DNA of 12,894 nt from Marinospirillum sp. Its GTDB lineage: Bacteria; Pseudomonadota; Gammaproteobacteria; Pseudomonadales; Halomonadaceae. The stretch lies in assembly GCF_014859565.1 (NCBI RefSeq), contig NZ_JACUUA010000093.1, positions 1-12,894 on the forward strand. The letters are read 5' to 3'. Position numbers and translations under genes: made by a program. This document shows, one piece after another, positions 1-8,416 of the stretch (the stretch's first letter is position 1; every line of letters starts with the position of its first letter). The notes below the pieces were generated by a model. It was given only the letters and a program-made list of their open reading frames with translations, made no database searches and had not been told where the DNA came from.

Positions 1-2713
1 GCTCCATGTCTGGGTCTAGCTCGGCTGGCCAGCGATAACCCAACAAACGCGCCACGGCCACTTGCAATACGGTGTCATCGACCCGCAACTCGCCTTCAGC
101 GGTCCATTTGCTGGCTTCATCCCAGACGACGGAACCGCAAGGATGGCCGTGGAAGATCCACTGAGTGGGATCGTTGGTGTAGGGTTGCGGCAGGCCGTTG
201 GGGTATTGCTGTTCGGCGACTTGAGTCCAATGATCGAGGTCGAAGGGGACTTTCGTAATCGTACCAGCAGTAACCTTTAGCGCTTGATCAACTGAACGCA
301 CATTTTCATGAAAGTCGGATGAAGAAACATATACCCACGCAGCTGCAATCTCATCAACATTACGGGGTACGATTGGGCATATGTTGTCGTCAAAGGCTTC
401 TCCGTTATATAGGAACGCCTCCAGCTTCCTCATTTTGTTAACTACCACTCCAGGGCGATGAAAAACATCTTGTCCATGTAACCTGCATCCCAGTTGAGAA
501 TTAAGTTCTTCATCATCTAAAGGCACTTTACAAATTTGACTTCGGCCAGACCAAGGATCATCAAAATTTGGTGAGTTCAACCAAAACCGTTGTTGATCGC
601 TGGTAGCTGGAAACTCCCATATTTGCATCAAAAACCTTGGCCCATCACCTGTAGTGCTGCCTTTACCATAGTCCGCTGACGCTGCGAGTAACGGCAGATC
701 TAATGAATCTTCAAAAGCAACCCTAGCATCCGGATTCTCCAGCTGCCTGCTCTGCTCCACACTCTTCACATCATACGCCAGCAATCCCGCTGCCTTCTCC
801 ACAGCGGTGCGGGGTTCGGAGACATCCACGCCACGAATCCAGTTGCCCGGCTCGCCACTGCTCAGCAGATCCGCTGACTGGCCTGCGGTATTGCCACGGC
901 TAAGGGTAATGAGCTGAACATTAAAATCCCACATAGGGGTCTGGAAGGCTTGCGCTCCCAAACGCGCTATCAAATGCCAGCTTTCATTTTGCAGCAGCTT
1001 TTCACGGAATTTGCGGTAGCTGGTCAGGAAGAGCCAGTTTTGCGGTAATACGATGCTGCTGGTGCCGCCTTGGGTGCAAAACTCTAGGCAACGATCCAGA
1101 AAGACCGTGGCCAGATCGTTTTTAGCTGCTGGGTAGTGGGTTTCACAAAAAGCTTTCAGGGTCTCGTTTTGCTTGCCCCGTGCCAGATAAGGCACATTGG
1201 TGATCACCCAGGTGTATTGCCCTGCAAGCAGTTCAGCGGCTTTCACCAAACCCTGCGCCACGATGCCTGCTTCCACACGGTTACGATCGGGGGTGTTTTC
1301 TTCTGCCAGTGTTTGATCTTGCTCCAGGGCTTCACCGAGCTGTTGATGCAATTCATCCCAGGCGGCAATTTTGGCGGCATCACTGCGGCGCGGGTTAATC
1401 AGGCTGCCCAATACTGGGGCGTCTTTGAAGGTTTGATACATCCAATCCAGCGCAATGGTCAGGTTTTGCTGGCCTGCCTTGCGGCTAATTTCTTTCCATT
1501 CTTCTTTGGCGGCATGTATCGACAGCCCCGAACAGGCCAGGTGCAGTTCTGGCAGTTGGCGAAAACCACCAGCATCAGGGTAACGCCAGGCTTCCAGGGC
1601 TAAGGCAAAGGCCGCCAATTCCACACAGCGTTGATCCAACTCCAAGCCATGCAGGTTTTCACTTAAAACACGGTCAATGGCTTGCTTGGGTGTCAGCTGC
1701 TCCTGATGCATGCGCAGGGGCACCAGCATTAAAAAAGCCGCCACCAAAAAATGCCCCGATCCACAGCAGGGATCGAGGGTTTTCAGTTCACTCAGGTGCT
1801 GCGGCCAGGCAGCAAAAGTACCGGAGGCGGGTTGCCAGCGTTGGGACGCCTCATCCCTCACAAAACGCAGATAACTGAGAGGTACGCCTTCAAGAGCCGC
1901 TTTTTCACGCAATTCGGCTTCACTTCGGGCATTGTGCCAGTCATCTTCGCTCAGGCGCTGCCCTGCCCACCAGGCACCCAGGCTGTTATCCAGCAAAAAG
2001 CTGACCATGTAGGGCTCGGTAAACAACTGAGTCACTGGCGAGAGTTCATCGGCACCGATTTTGACTTCTGAGCGGTTGACCTCTTCTTTGCGCTTACTCT
2101 GCCAGAATTGATACACCCAGCCGAGGCTGTCTTGCGCTTGAAAGGTCTCAGGAGCTAAGGCTTTGACCATTTTTTCAAGGCTGCGCTGGTGTTCAGGGGC
2201 CAGCTCTAACTCAAACACGGGGGAATCAATGCGGAAAATCTGCGGCAGCATTTTAGAGGCCAGCACCCCAGCCAGCTCCCAGCCGCTGGTGCAGCGACGT
2301 TCCAGCGCATCACGGGCGGTATCTGGGTCTTGTACCAGCTCGTTGCATTCATCCAAGGTGAGAGCGGTGTGTTCGTCATACATCAGCAGGTTGTTTTGCT
2401 CTAAAAAACGCGCAAACAACATGCGGTGCCAGTGTTCGTAGGCCACTTCAGTGACCAGCTTATTTAGGCTTTGCTGACCGTTATCCTGCTTAATATCACC
2501 CAGCTGGCGACCGTGAGCACGCAGGCGGTTACGCAGATTGCGCTGATGCTGATCCAGGTAGTCCGCTGGCTTGCCTTCGCCGACACTGAGCCGCTTCAAG
2601 GACTGAAGAGCCGCCAGTTCGGCAACTTCCCGTGCTTTGATGACCGTGGATTCCAGTGTGCGGCGCAGGGATTTATCCAAAGGCTGGCGGTGGTTTTGAG
2701 TTAGGTTATTCAT
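1..2713 (-). CDS. pglX: BREX type 1 adenine-specific DNA methyltransferase PglX (BrxX), 3' end outside window
   Basis: I read an uninterrupted minus-strand frame from ATG 2713 to the window edge: 904 codons, with no stop. PglX is the site-specific N6-adenine methyltransferase of BREX; it marks host DNA and is also needed for phage exclusion. What is seen: a start reading MNNLTQNHRQPLDKSLRR, an N-terminal helical region, the SAM-binding motif DPCCGSGHFL at residues 314-323 (usual form DPACGSGHFL), and ITNVPYLARGK with the catalytic-type tetrapeptide N506-V-P-Y, where NPPY is usual. The remainder is the specificity half. The start is fixed by a TGATG overlap with the brxC stop and a GGTGA seven bases upstream. 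Type 1 PglX proteins are about 1200 residues, so roughly a quarter is missing on the left. Bases ~250-740 (residues ~658-822) are near 44% GC, against about 59% on the left flank. Family call is secure; the sequence recognised cannot be read. Confidence 0.96.
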   Translation of the reverse strand, partial: MNNLTQNHRQPLDKSLRRTLESTVIKAREVAELAALQSLKRLSVGEGKPADYLDQHQRNLRNRLRAHGRQLGDIKQDNGQQSLNKLVTEVAYEHWHRMLFARFLEQNNLLMYDEHTALTLDECNELVQDPDTARDALERRCTSGWELAGVLASKMLPQIFRIDSPVFELELAPEHQRSLEKMVKALAPETFQAQDSLGWVYQFWQSKRKEEVNRSEVKIGADELSPVTQLFTEPYMVSFLLDNSLGAWWAGQRLSEDDWHNARSEAELREKAALEGVPLSYLRFVRDEASQRWQPASGTFAAWPQHLSELKTLDPCCGSGHFLVAAFLMLVPLRMHQEQLTPKQAIDRVLSENLHGLELDQRCVELAAFALALEAWRYPDAGGFRQLPELHLACSGLSIHAAKEEWKEISRKAGQQNLTIALDWMYQTFKDAPVLGSLINPRRSDAAKIAAWDELHQQLGEALEQDQTLAEENTPDRNRVEAGIVAQGLVKAAELLAGQYTWVITNVPYLARGKQNETLKAFCETHYPAAKNDLATVFLDRCLEFCTQGGTSSIVLPQNWLFLTSYRKFREKLLQNESWHLIARLGAQAFQTPMWDFNVQLITLSRGNTAGQSADLLSSGEPGNWIRGVDVSEPRTAVEKAAGLLAYDVKSVEQSRQLENPDARVAFEDSLDLPLLAASADYGKGSTTGDGPRFLMQIWEFPATSDQQRFWLNSPNFDDPWSGRSQICKVPLDDEELNSQLGCRLHGQDVFHRPGVVVNKMRKLEAFLYNGEAFDDNICPIVPRNVDEIAAAWVYVSSSDFHENVRSVDQALKVTAGTITKVPFDLDHWTQVAEQQYPNGLPQPYTNDPTQWIFHGHPCGSVVWDEASKWTAEGELRVDDTVLQVAVARLLGYRWPAELDPDME

Positions 2714-5700
2714 CAGAAGGTCACCGGTCCATCATTGAGCTTTGCCAGAATCTGCTGTTTTACCTGATCCAGCCAGGCATCGACTTCATCTTCGGTTGCA
2801 AAGGTGGTGCGTGGCAGGTTGATGCGTTGCAGTTTAGGCTGTAAAAGTTCAGCGGCTTCCATACGGGCGCTATCAAACTTGCTGATCAGGGAGTCAGTCC
2901 GTTCACTCCACAGCTCCAGGCTGGTGTCGTTCAGGCTGTCAATAATCGCATCAGCATCATTGAGTGGCGGTGCTTCCAGCGGGTGCAAGCGCCTTTTGTT
3001 GAGCAGTTCTGTCTGCTGCTGGGCACTGAGTTGCTGCCAGTGGGTGTCCGCCTGTAATTGGGTTAATTGCTCAGTGAAACGCTGCTGGTAATCATCCACC
3101 CGGTATTGAATGGCTTCACGCAGTTTGGTCACCAGCTGCTGGGTCAGCTCAGTGGTTGGATTCGGGTTGTCCAGCAGCGCACGGCGCGCAATAATGGCAT
3201 CCACTTCAGTTTGAATTGTCTCTTGAAAAGCCAGGCCACGGCTCAGGCGCAAAAGCTCCTGGAGTTGTTCCCAATCACTGCGACGCGCCTCGATCTGTTT
3301 ACAGGTTTCTTGCCAGCTTTGAATGGCTTCCTTGATGGCATCCTGTTCATCCAGAGCGAATTTCAGCTGAGCATTACCGGACTGGCGGGCGAGTTCATCA
3401 AACAGACGTGTATCCGGTTTGGCGGGCAAAGGCGGCTCACCGCCTGCCTTTTGAGCCAAAGATTTTCCTAGATCAGCCAGTTGCGACAAGCGGGCACTTT
3501 CTTCACCGGGCTGGTTTGTGATGCCACAGGCATTTAACAGACCACGGATTTTAATGAGATCGACCGGGCGAATAGTGATGCTTTCTGGCTTAAAGCTGGT
3601 TTGGGTGATTTGTTTGCGCTCAAGTTCCGTCACTTTAACCGGGTTGCTGCGGGCATCCTGAGCGAGTAGCACACCACTAGCCAAGAGTACAAAAAGTGCT
3701 CCATCAATGGCATCCTGCGGCCAACCATAAGGCGGCGCTAAAAAGTGGTCGCGGATTTCGCTGCCCTTTTTGGAGCCGCCGATAAAACGCAGGACGGTAG
3801 AACAAACCGGGTGTTTTTCCGGTTCATCCTTGTAATCAACTGCTTCCAGTGCATTCTGGCCACCTTCCTTCCCTGCCCGGTCAAAGACCTTGCCCCAACC
3901 GGGGTGGTCTGCCACATCAAATTCACGGTAAAGGCGCACCAGGGAGGCTTTCGCTCCAGCCTGAGCTTGTTCGGTGAGGTTGTTGCCTTCGATTTCTTGT
4001 CCGCCTGCTTGTAAAACCTGAATGCCGTCAAAAATCTCTTTCAGCAAGGTTTCTACCTGCTTCTGAGCGTCCCGGTGACGCGTTTCCATCGCAGTGCGGG
4101 CGTCCTTGCCTGCGTCGGTATTGGGGATGCCCCGCTTTTCCAGGGTGGCTTGGGCGGCATGTTCCGCGATGATGGCATTGTTCAGTTCTGAGCGGTTGCG
4201 AGCGGGTACAAAGATAAAAATAGTCGGATCGCTGGGGTTGCGGCTGCGGGCGTCAGCAAGAAAGCTTTTTTCATCAAGGCTCCAGCCATCCTGAACCCAG
4301 GCATAAATTTTTTCCTGAGCATCACGCGGTAGCTCTTCGTCAAAAGAAATGCTGATTGATCTGGGTTCATTGCATTGGCCTTGTGTCAGCCGCACCTGGC
4401 TGAGCTGGCGGCGCACTTCTTTATGCAGCAGATCAATGCGGATATTTTCAATCCGCTGGGGGTTGCCCCGCAAATCAGCTTCTTCTTGGCGCAGGGTGTC
4501 ATACCACTGCGCACTTTCCTGTGTTTGCAGGCGATATTCCGTGCCAACTGACGTTTCCATCGGCATCAGCAGGCCCTCATCCGCTAAAGCCTGAAGTAAC
4601 TGAGGTACGCGATTGCGTAGTGTTTCCTTGCCACTATTCAAGTCATCAATCAAAAGGTCAGCCAGCATCTCAGCCGTTGCTCTCACCCCGCTATCTGCCG
4701 TTGGGTCGGTTGGCAATTTGCCAATCAGGAGGATCAAAGCCAGAAGGCGTGATTTGAGTTGATCTTCCTCATTGCCCGCTGAAAGCCGACCGATCACTTC
4801 GGATATTTCCTTGGAGATCACTCCCGTTTGCAGCAAATTCACAGAGATTTGGCTATAAATAAAGTCAGCCGGTACGACTTGACCCAGGGGTTTATCAGCC
4901 GTCTTCTTGGTGGCTTCGTGAATGACTTTGAGCTGGTTGCGCAGTTGGGACACGGTGCCTGTGGTATCCACGATACGCAGCACCTTTTCCCAGAAGCGCC
5001 GTCGCACGGGTAACAGGGGGTAGTCGGCCAGCATAATCTCTTCATCTTCACGCTGGTGTTCAATATTGGTGCCGCGCAACTGGCGAGAAATTTCACCTAG
5101 ATGCTCTTTTAATACGGCATCCAGTGCCGCCTTAGCCGAGGGCTTTTTCTGCAAAATCACCTTGCGGATAACGGATTCAACATCGGTATCCTTGAGCTGG
5201 ATGGGAATTTGAAAACGACCAAGCAAGCGCTGCAGGTTGGGCATACCGGACAGCGCACTTTGACCGGTGGCAACGAACAATAGTTTGCCTACAAACTTTG
5301 AGTCTTTACAGCAGGTTTCAACAACTTCCTGAACCTGATGCGCTTTATCAGTATCCGTGCCGACGTACTGCTGTACTTCATCAAGCACCACAAGCGTCAA
5401 GGGGAAGTTTCCGTCTTTAGCCAGCGCATCATGGATGGCATCAACCATTTGCTGGTTGGTCACATCGCTGACGTGAGGGTACTGCTCTTTTAACAGGGGG
5501 CGCATCTGTTTGATGTCTTCAGCCAGGGTATCATCTGCCTCCATAAGGGCTCTGGCGATACTCCGAGACATATAGAGATCTTCCATCTCTTCTTCCCAGG
5601 AATCTCCACTGGCTTCCACTTGACCTTTAATCTGATCAAACAAGCCTTTTTTCTTGAGCCAAAGAACAAAGCGCGCCTGGTGATATTGCTCGGGAAGGCC

Positions 5701-6192
5701 GACCGATTTAAAAATGATATTTAGTAATGCCAAACGAACATTATTGTTGGCACCGGCACCCAGAGTACCTGAGGCTGCATGGAGGCCACCATAACGCTGG
5801 GCAAGGGTGCTGAGTTCTTTCAAGTGATCTTTAATATCTTGAGGCAATTCAACAAGATCACGGGCACCTAGACCATCACCCAGCGCTTGGTTCGTCCAGA
5901 GAGCACGCAGCATTTTGGCCAAGTGGGATTTGCCTGAGCCAAAGAACCCGGAAATCCAAACACCCGGTTGTTCGTAGCCTTCCTGGCCTCCCCCTTTGCC
6001 CAGATTACCAAGATAAGTGGAAAGAATTTTTTCCAGCCCTGCCTCATACTCACCGTCACAGACAAAGGTTTTCAGCTCATAGCGCAAAGTCTTGAGTGCT
6101 TTGGGCGAAAGATCGTCCTTGACGATGGCTACCCCGTTATTTTCCAGGCGGTTAGCCTCTGGATCTTGTTGGTAAATTTCACGGTTCAGCAT
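2713..6192 (-). CDS. brxC: BREX type 1 large ATPase BrxC
   Basis: BrxC is the large P-loop ATPase of BREX (DUF499/PglY-like) and is required for defence. The protein is 1160 residues from ATG 6192, typical for the family. A Walker A motif GFFGSGKSH lies at residues 82-90 and a Walker B motif LTLVVLDE at 265-272, in the AAA+-like N-terminal third. The C-terminal half is long, helical and rich in Gln, Glu and Leu, with probable coiled coil. The frame is open 24 codons further upstream, to 6264, but that would overlap brxB by 53 bases. ATG 6192 has a GGGAG eight bases before it and begins MLNREIYQQDPEANRLENNG, a normal BrxC start. It lies 19 bases after brxB, and its TGA overlaps the pglX ATG by one base. 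No broken motif was seen. Confidence 0.96.
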   Translation of the reverse strand: MLNREIYQQDPEANRLENNGVAIVKDDLSPKALKTLRYELKTFVCDGEYEAGLEKILSTYLGNLGKGGGQEGYEQPGVWISGFFGSGKSHLAKMLRALWTNQALGDGLGARDLVELPQDIKDHLKELSTLAQRYGGLHAASGTLGAGANNNVRLALLNIIFKSVGLPEQYHQARFVLWLKKKGLFDQIKGQVEASGDSWEEEMEDLYMSRSIARALMEADDTLAEDIKQMRPLLKEQYPHVSDVTNQQMVDAIHDALAKDGNFPLTLVVLDEVQQYVGTDTDKAHQVQEVVETCCKDSKFVGKLLFVATGQSALSGMPNLQRLLGRFQIPIQLKDTDVESVIRKVILQKKPSAKAALDAVLKEHLGEISRQLRGTNIEHQREDEEIMLADYPLLPVRRRFWEKVLRIVDTTGTVSQLRNQLKVIHEATKKTADKPLGQVVPADFIYSQISVNLLQTGVISKEISEVIGRLSAGNEEDQLKSRLLALILLIGKLPTDPTADSGVRATAEMLADLLIDDLNSGKETLRNRVPQLLQALADEGLLMPMETSVGTEYRLQTQESAQWYDTLRQEEADLRGNPQRIENIRIDLLHKEVRRQLSQVRLTQGQCNEPRSISISFDEELPRDAQEKIYAWVQDGWSLDEKSFLADARSRNPSDPTIFIFVPARNRSELNNAIIAEHAAQATLEKRGIPNTDAGKDARTAMETRHRDAQKQVETLLKEIFDGIQVLQAGGQEIEGNNLTEQAQAGAKASLVRLYREFDVADHPGWGKVFDRAGKEGGQNALEAVDYKDEPEKHPVCSTVLRFIGGSKKGSEIRDHFLAPPYGWPQDAIDGALFVLLASGVLLAQDARSNPVKVTELERKQITQTSFKPESITIRPVDLIKIRGLLNACGITNQPGEESARLSQLADLGKSLAQKAGGEPPLPAKPDTRLFDELARQSGNAQLKFALDEQDAIKEAIQSWQETCKQIEARRSDWEQLQELLRLSRGLAFQETIQTEVDAIIARRALLDNPNPTTELTQQLVTKLREAIQYRVDDYQQRFTEQLTQLQADTHWQQLSAQQQTELLNKRRLHPLEAPPLNDADAIIDSLNDTSLELWSERTDSLISKFDSARMEAAELLQPKLQRINLPRTTFATEDEVDAWLDQVKQQILAKLNDGPVTF

Positions 6193-6211
6193 CTGTAGAA
6201 CTCCCTTTTTA

Positions 6212-6757
6212 TTAATTGTCTGCACTGATTGCTGTTGCTTGATAACCCCAACCGTCTCGGGCATCCAGCAAGCGATAAGTGTTGTCGATGTATTCGCCAG
6301 GAAAGAGGACCAAAAGCCGCCCGGGCACTGCAGCTGAAAGTTGCTTTACAAACCCTGATACGGATGCAAACCCAAACAAGGTGCCGCAGCCAATGAGTGC
6401 AACCAGGGTGTTGTCATCTGCCTGCTGGTGAATTTGGTCGGTTAGTTTTTCAACCGACTGGCGTACAAAGGTTGCATACTTAGGCTCTAAATCTTCGGGG
6501 TCGGCAAAGTAGTCTTCCCGGTATTTCTGCGCCGCCATCCATTCTGGAAACAACGGTGTGATATCTAATTCCAGCCATTGATGTCCGGCTGTTTCGGTTG
6601 CCAATCGAAACTCTTCAACTCGGGCGCGGAGCTTAAGTTCATCTTCTTTGTGATATACAGCAAAGAGTACACGCTGCTCATCAGCCAGCCCTGGCATCCA
6701 GGGAATACTGATGTAGTTAGCGTAACTCTTGATGAGTCGATTCAGCCGATTACTCAT
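6212..6757 (-). CDS. brxB: BREX type 1 protein BrxB (DUF1788)
   Basis: This is a 181-residue protein with the DUF1788 signature of BrxB: an N-terminal helical part, a central LELDITPLFPEW segment, LVALIGCGTLFGF near residue 119, and VPGRLLVLFPGEY followed by YRLLDARDGWGYQA at the C-terminus. BrxB is a conserved BREX core protein required for phage exclusion; its biochemical role is not established, and no catalytic motif stands out. It is slightly shorter than many relatives (about 190-200 residues), but both ends look intact. The start at 6757 has an AGGAG about ten bases upstream, inside the end of brxA, which it overlaps by eight bases. This implies translational coupling. Position second after brxA and before brxC is the standard type 1 order. 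Confidence 0.95.
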   Translation of the reverse strand: MSNRLNRLIKSYANYISIPWMPGLADEQRVLFAVYHKEDELKLRARVEEFRLATETAGHQWLELDITPLFPEWMAAQKYREDYFADPEDLEPKYATFVRQSVEKLTDQIHQQADDNTLVALIGCGTLFGFASVSGFVKQLSAAVPGRLLVLFPGEYIDNTYRLLDARDGWGYQATAISADN

Positions 6758-7529
6758 TAAGCCAGGTCTCCTCTTCCTTGGTTAGGTATTCTGGAAAGGT
6801 GATTTCCACCACGTCACTGGAGTGCTTTAGCCTCAATAAACCCGCTTGGCTGGCTTGGCGGGCTAACTCCATCATCTGTTCTGGGCGGCAGTTGAGCAGG
6901 CGTGTCCACTCGGTATTGAATAGCCGCTGCCCCGTTAAACCGTGCAGTAGCCCCATGAATAATGCAAAAGCCAGATTAACTGGTCGTATAGCTGGTACGG
7001 ATTGGTATTTTTTAGCTCGGCCTTGTAAAAAGCCCGCTGTAGTCCAGGTGCCATTGACGTTCTGTGCGATGGATTTCAAGGTAGCGGGGCTAAAGCGATC
7101 AGGGCACCGCTCAGAAAAAAACTGCTCCATCTCTTCGCGTGGAAGCCACTGGCCTGGCTCCAGATCCAGAATTTTGTCCATGGAAAGGTGCAGAAGAGGG
7201 TCTCTTGCCAGCCCAATCTGGCAGGCCAGTAAGGCTCTACCCTGTTCATCTGCGTCCCAATAGCGACGAAACACTCTAAAAAGAGGAATCCTGGTATCCA
7301 TACTGTAGAGGCTTGTTAGATGACGCCAGGTCAAGAGACGGGCTTTTTCGGTCGGCTTATGGAGGAGGTTAAACTGCACGATATCCTGCCGGTATTGCTC
7401 AGGGCTTGCTGAAGAGGGCAGCGCGGAAAAAAGCTTGTTGATCTCGGAGAACATTAAGGTACGGCTGGCGTGAGTGCCGTTTTTGCCAAACTTGAAGCCC
7501 AGTGATTTCAACGTGTCGTGATGAATCAT
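6750..7529 (-). CDS. brxA: BREX type 1 protein BrxA (DUF1819)
   Basis: The protein has 259 residues and belongs to the DUF1819 (BrxA) family. The N-terminal GFKFGKNGTHASRTLMFSEI and the middle RIPLFRVFRRYWDADEQGRA resemble the family, and the all-helical look with several Arg/Lys-rich stretches fits the NusB-like, DNA-binding small protein described for BrxA. It is required, with the other core genes, for exclusion. The start at 7529 forms an ATGA overlap with the brxR stop, so the regulator and the first core gene are coupled; only a weak GGTGT precedes it. The last eight bases overlap brxB. The gene looks complete, with nothing unusual seen. Confidence 0.94.
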   Translation of the reverse strand: MIHHDTLKSLGFKFGKNGTHASRTLMFSEINKLFSALPSSASPEQYRQDIVQFNLLHKPTEKARLLTWRHLTSLYSMDTRIPLFRVFRRYWDADEQGRALLACQIGLARDPLLHLSMDKILDLEPGQWLPREEMEQFFSERCPDRFSPATLKSIAQNVNGTWTTAGFLQGRAKKYQSVPAIRPVNLAFALFMGLLHGLTGQRLFNTEWTRLLNCRPEQMMELARQASQAGLLRLKHSSDVVEITFPEYLTKEEETWLNE

Positions 7530-8416
7530 AGGCTTACACCATCCCTAATAAATCCTGGCGCTAAAGCCATGCTAGAAACCGAAAGCAGTGTGCTGCGATT
7601 ACTGAGATAAAGCTGATAGGCTTCAGGTGATAAACAAGCCCCTTCAGACGCATCTACACCCCAGCGTCTTAGCAGATAGCCAACCAGGGCTGCACGAACT
7701 TCAAGGGTTAGGTGCTCACCTGATGCTAGCCCGTAGTCCAGCTCAATAGCCTGTTTATGGGCTGCTTTTGGGTGAGGAATGAGTTCCAGCTCTACCTGCT
7801 GCTGCCATTCAGTATCCGCTTTCGGTTTTTCATGCTCTGCTACATCAGAAGTCTGCTGAGAAACGGATAAAAAACGAGTCAGTACAAAGTCACGAAACTC
7901 CTGCTTTTCTCGACAAAAAGCACGCAAATGCCAACGCAAGCCAGTGTTGGCCAGTGCATGAGGAATAATGACTCGATGACCGGCCCCACTGCTGGCAGAG
8001 ACATACTTTATCTCAACGGCGTAGCCTGAGTAGATGGCTCGGGAAAGCTGCGAAAGGATTTCCAGGTCGGGCTCATTGAGGTTTCTTGCTGACTCAACCA
8101 CAACCGTCTGCTCAAAAGGATCAAAACCGCGTGCCTGACCCTGAGCCAGTGCCTGAAGAGTATGTTCGTGATCATAGGTAAACAAAGGAGCAAAGCGTGG
8201 TGTGCGTCGATAACTTTTATCGCTGGTACTGTATTCGAGGTTTTCCGGTACCAAGTCGCGATAAAGGGTAAGGTCACGAGTAGCATTGGACAGTGCGATC
8301 TGAAATCGATCAACCAAATCCTGGCGTGTTACAAAACCACGAAACCGGGCAAGAAAATCGATATGCCATAGGCGTTCCTTCTGACTAGAGGATGTTACGC
8401 TTCGGATAGAGGACAT
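7526..8416 (-). CDS. brxR: WYL-domain transcriptional regulator BrxR of the BREX operon
   Basis: This 296-residue protein has an N-terminal winged-helix region (roughly residues 12-70: QKERLWHIDFLARFRGFVTR, then DLVDRFQIALSNATRDL). A WYL domain (about 125-195) follows, with EIKYVSASSG, RVIIPHALANTG and RWHLRAFCREKQEFRDFVL; the eponymous motif reads W-H-L here. A WCX-like C-terminal part completes it. This is the architecture of BrxR, a homodimer that binds inverted repeats before BREX operons and usually represses them, perhaps relieved by a ligand bound in the WYL pocket. I prefer ATG 8416 because GGTGA sits seven bases upstream. The alternative TTG 8422 would place that site only three bases away and adds just two residues. 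As first gene of the operon and coupled to brxA by ATGA, it is probably autoregulated. Confidence 0.93.
   Translation of the reverse strand: MSSIRSVTSSSQKERLWHIDFLARFRGFVTRQDLVDRFQIALSNATRDLTLYRDLVPENLEYSTSDKSYRRTPRFAPLFTYDHEHTLQALAQGQARGFDPFEQTVVVESARNLNEPDLEILSQLSRAIYSGYAVEIKYVSASSGAGHRVIIPHALANTGLRWHLRAFCREKQEFRDFVLTRFLSVSQQTSDVAEHEKPKADTEWQQQVELELIPHPKAAHKQAIELDYGLASGEHLTLEVRAALVGYLLRRWGVDASEGACLSPEAYQLYLSNRSTLLSVSSMALAPGFIRDGVSL

Noticed and set aside
2804..3471. Long plus-strand frames opposite brxC and other plus-strand frames across 1-7300
   Set aside because: They are antisense shadows of brxC, brxB, brxA and pglX, with implausible compositions (Cys/Ser/Arg-rich) and no ribosome sites.
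6193..6264. Upstream extension of brxC to 6264
   Set aside because: It would overlap brxB by 53 bases, adds residues not typical of BrxC, and the ATG at 6192 has a well-placed GGGAG.
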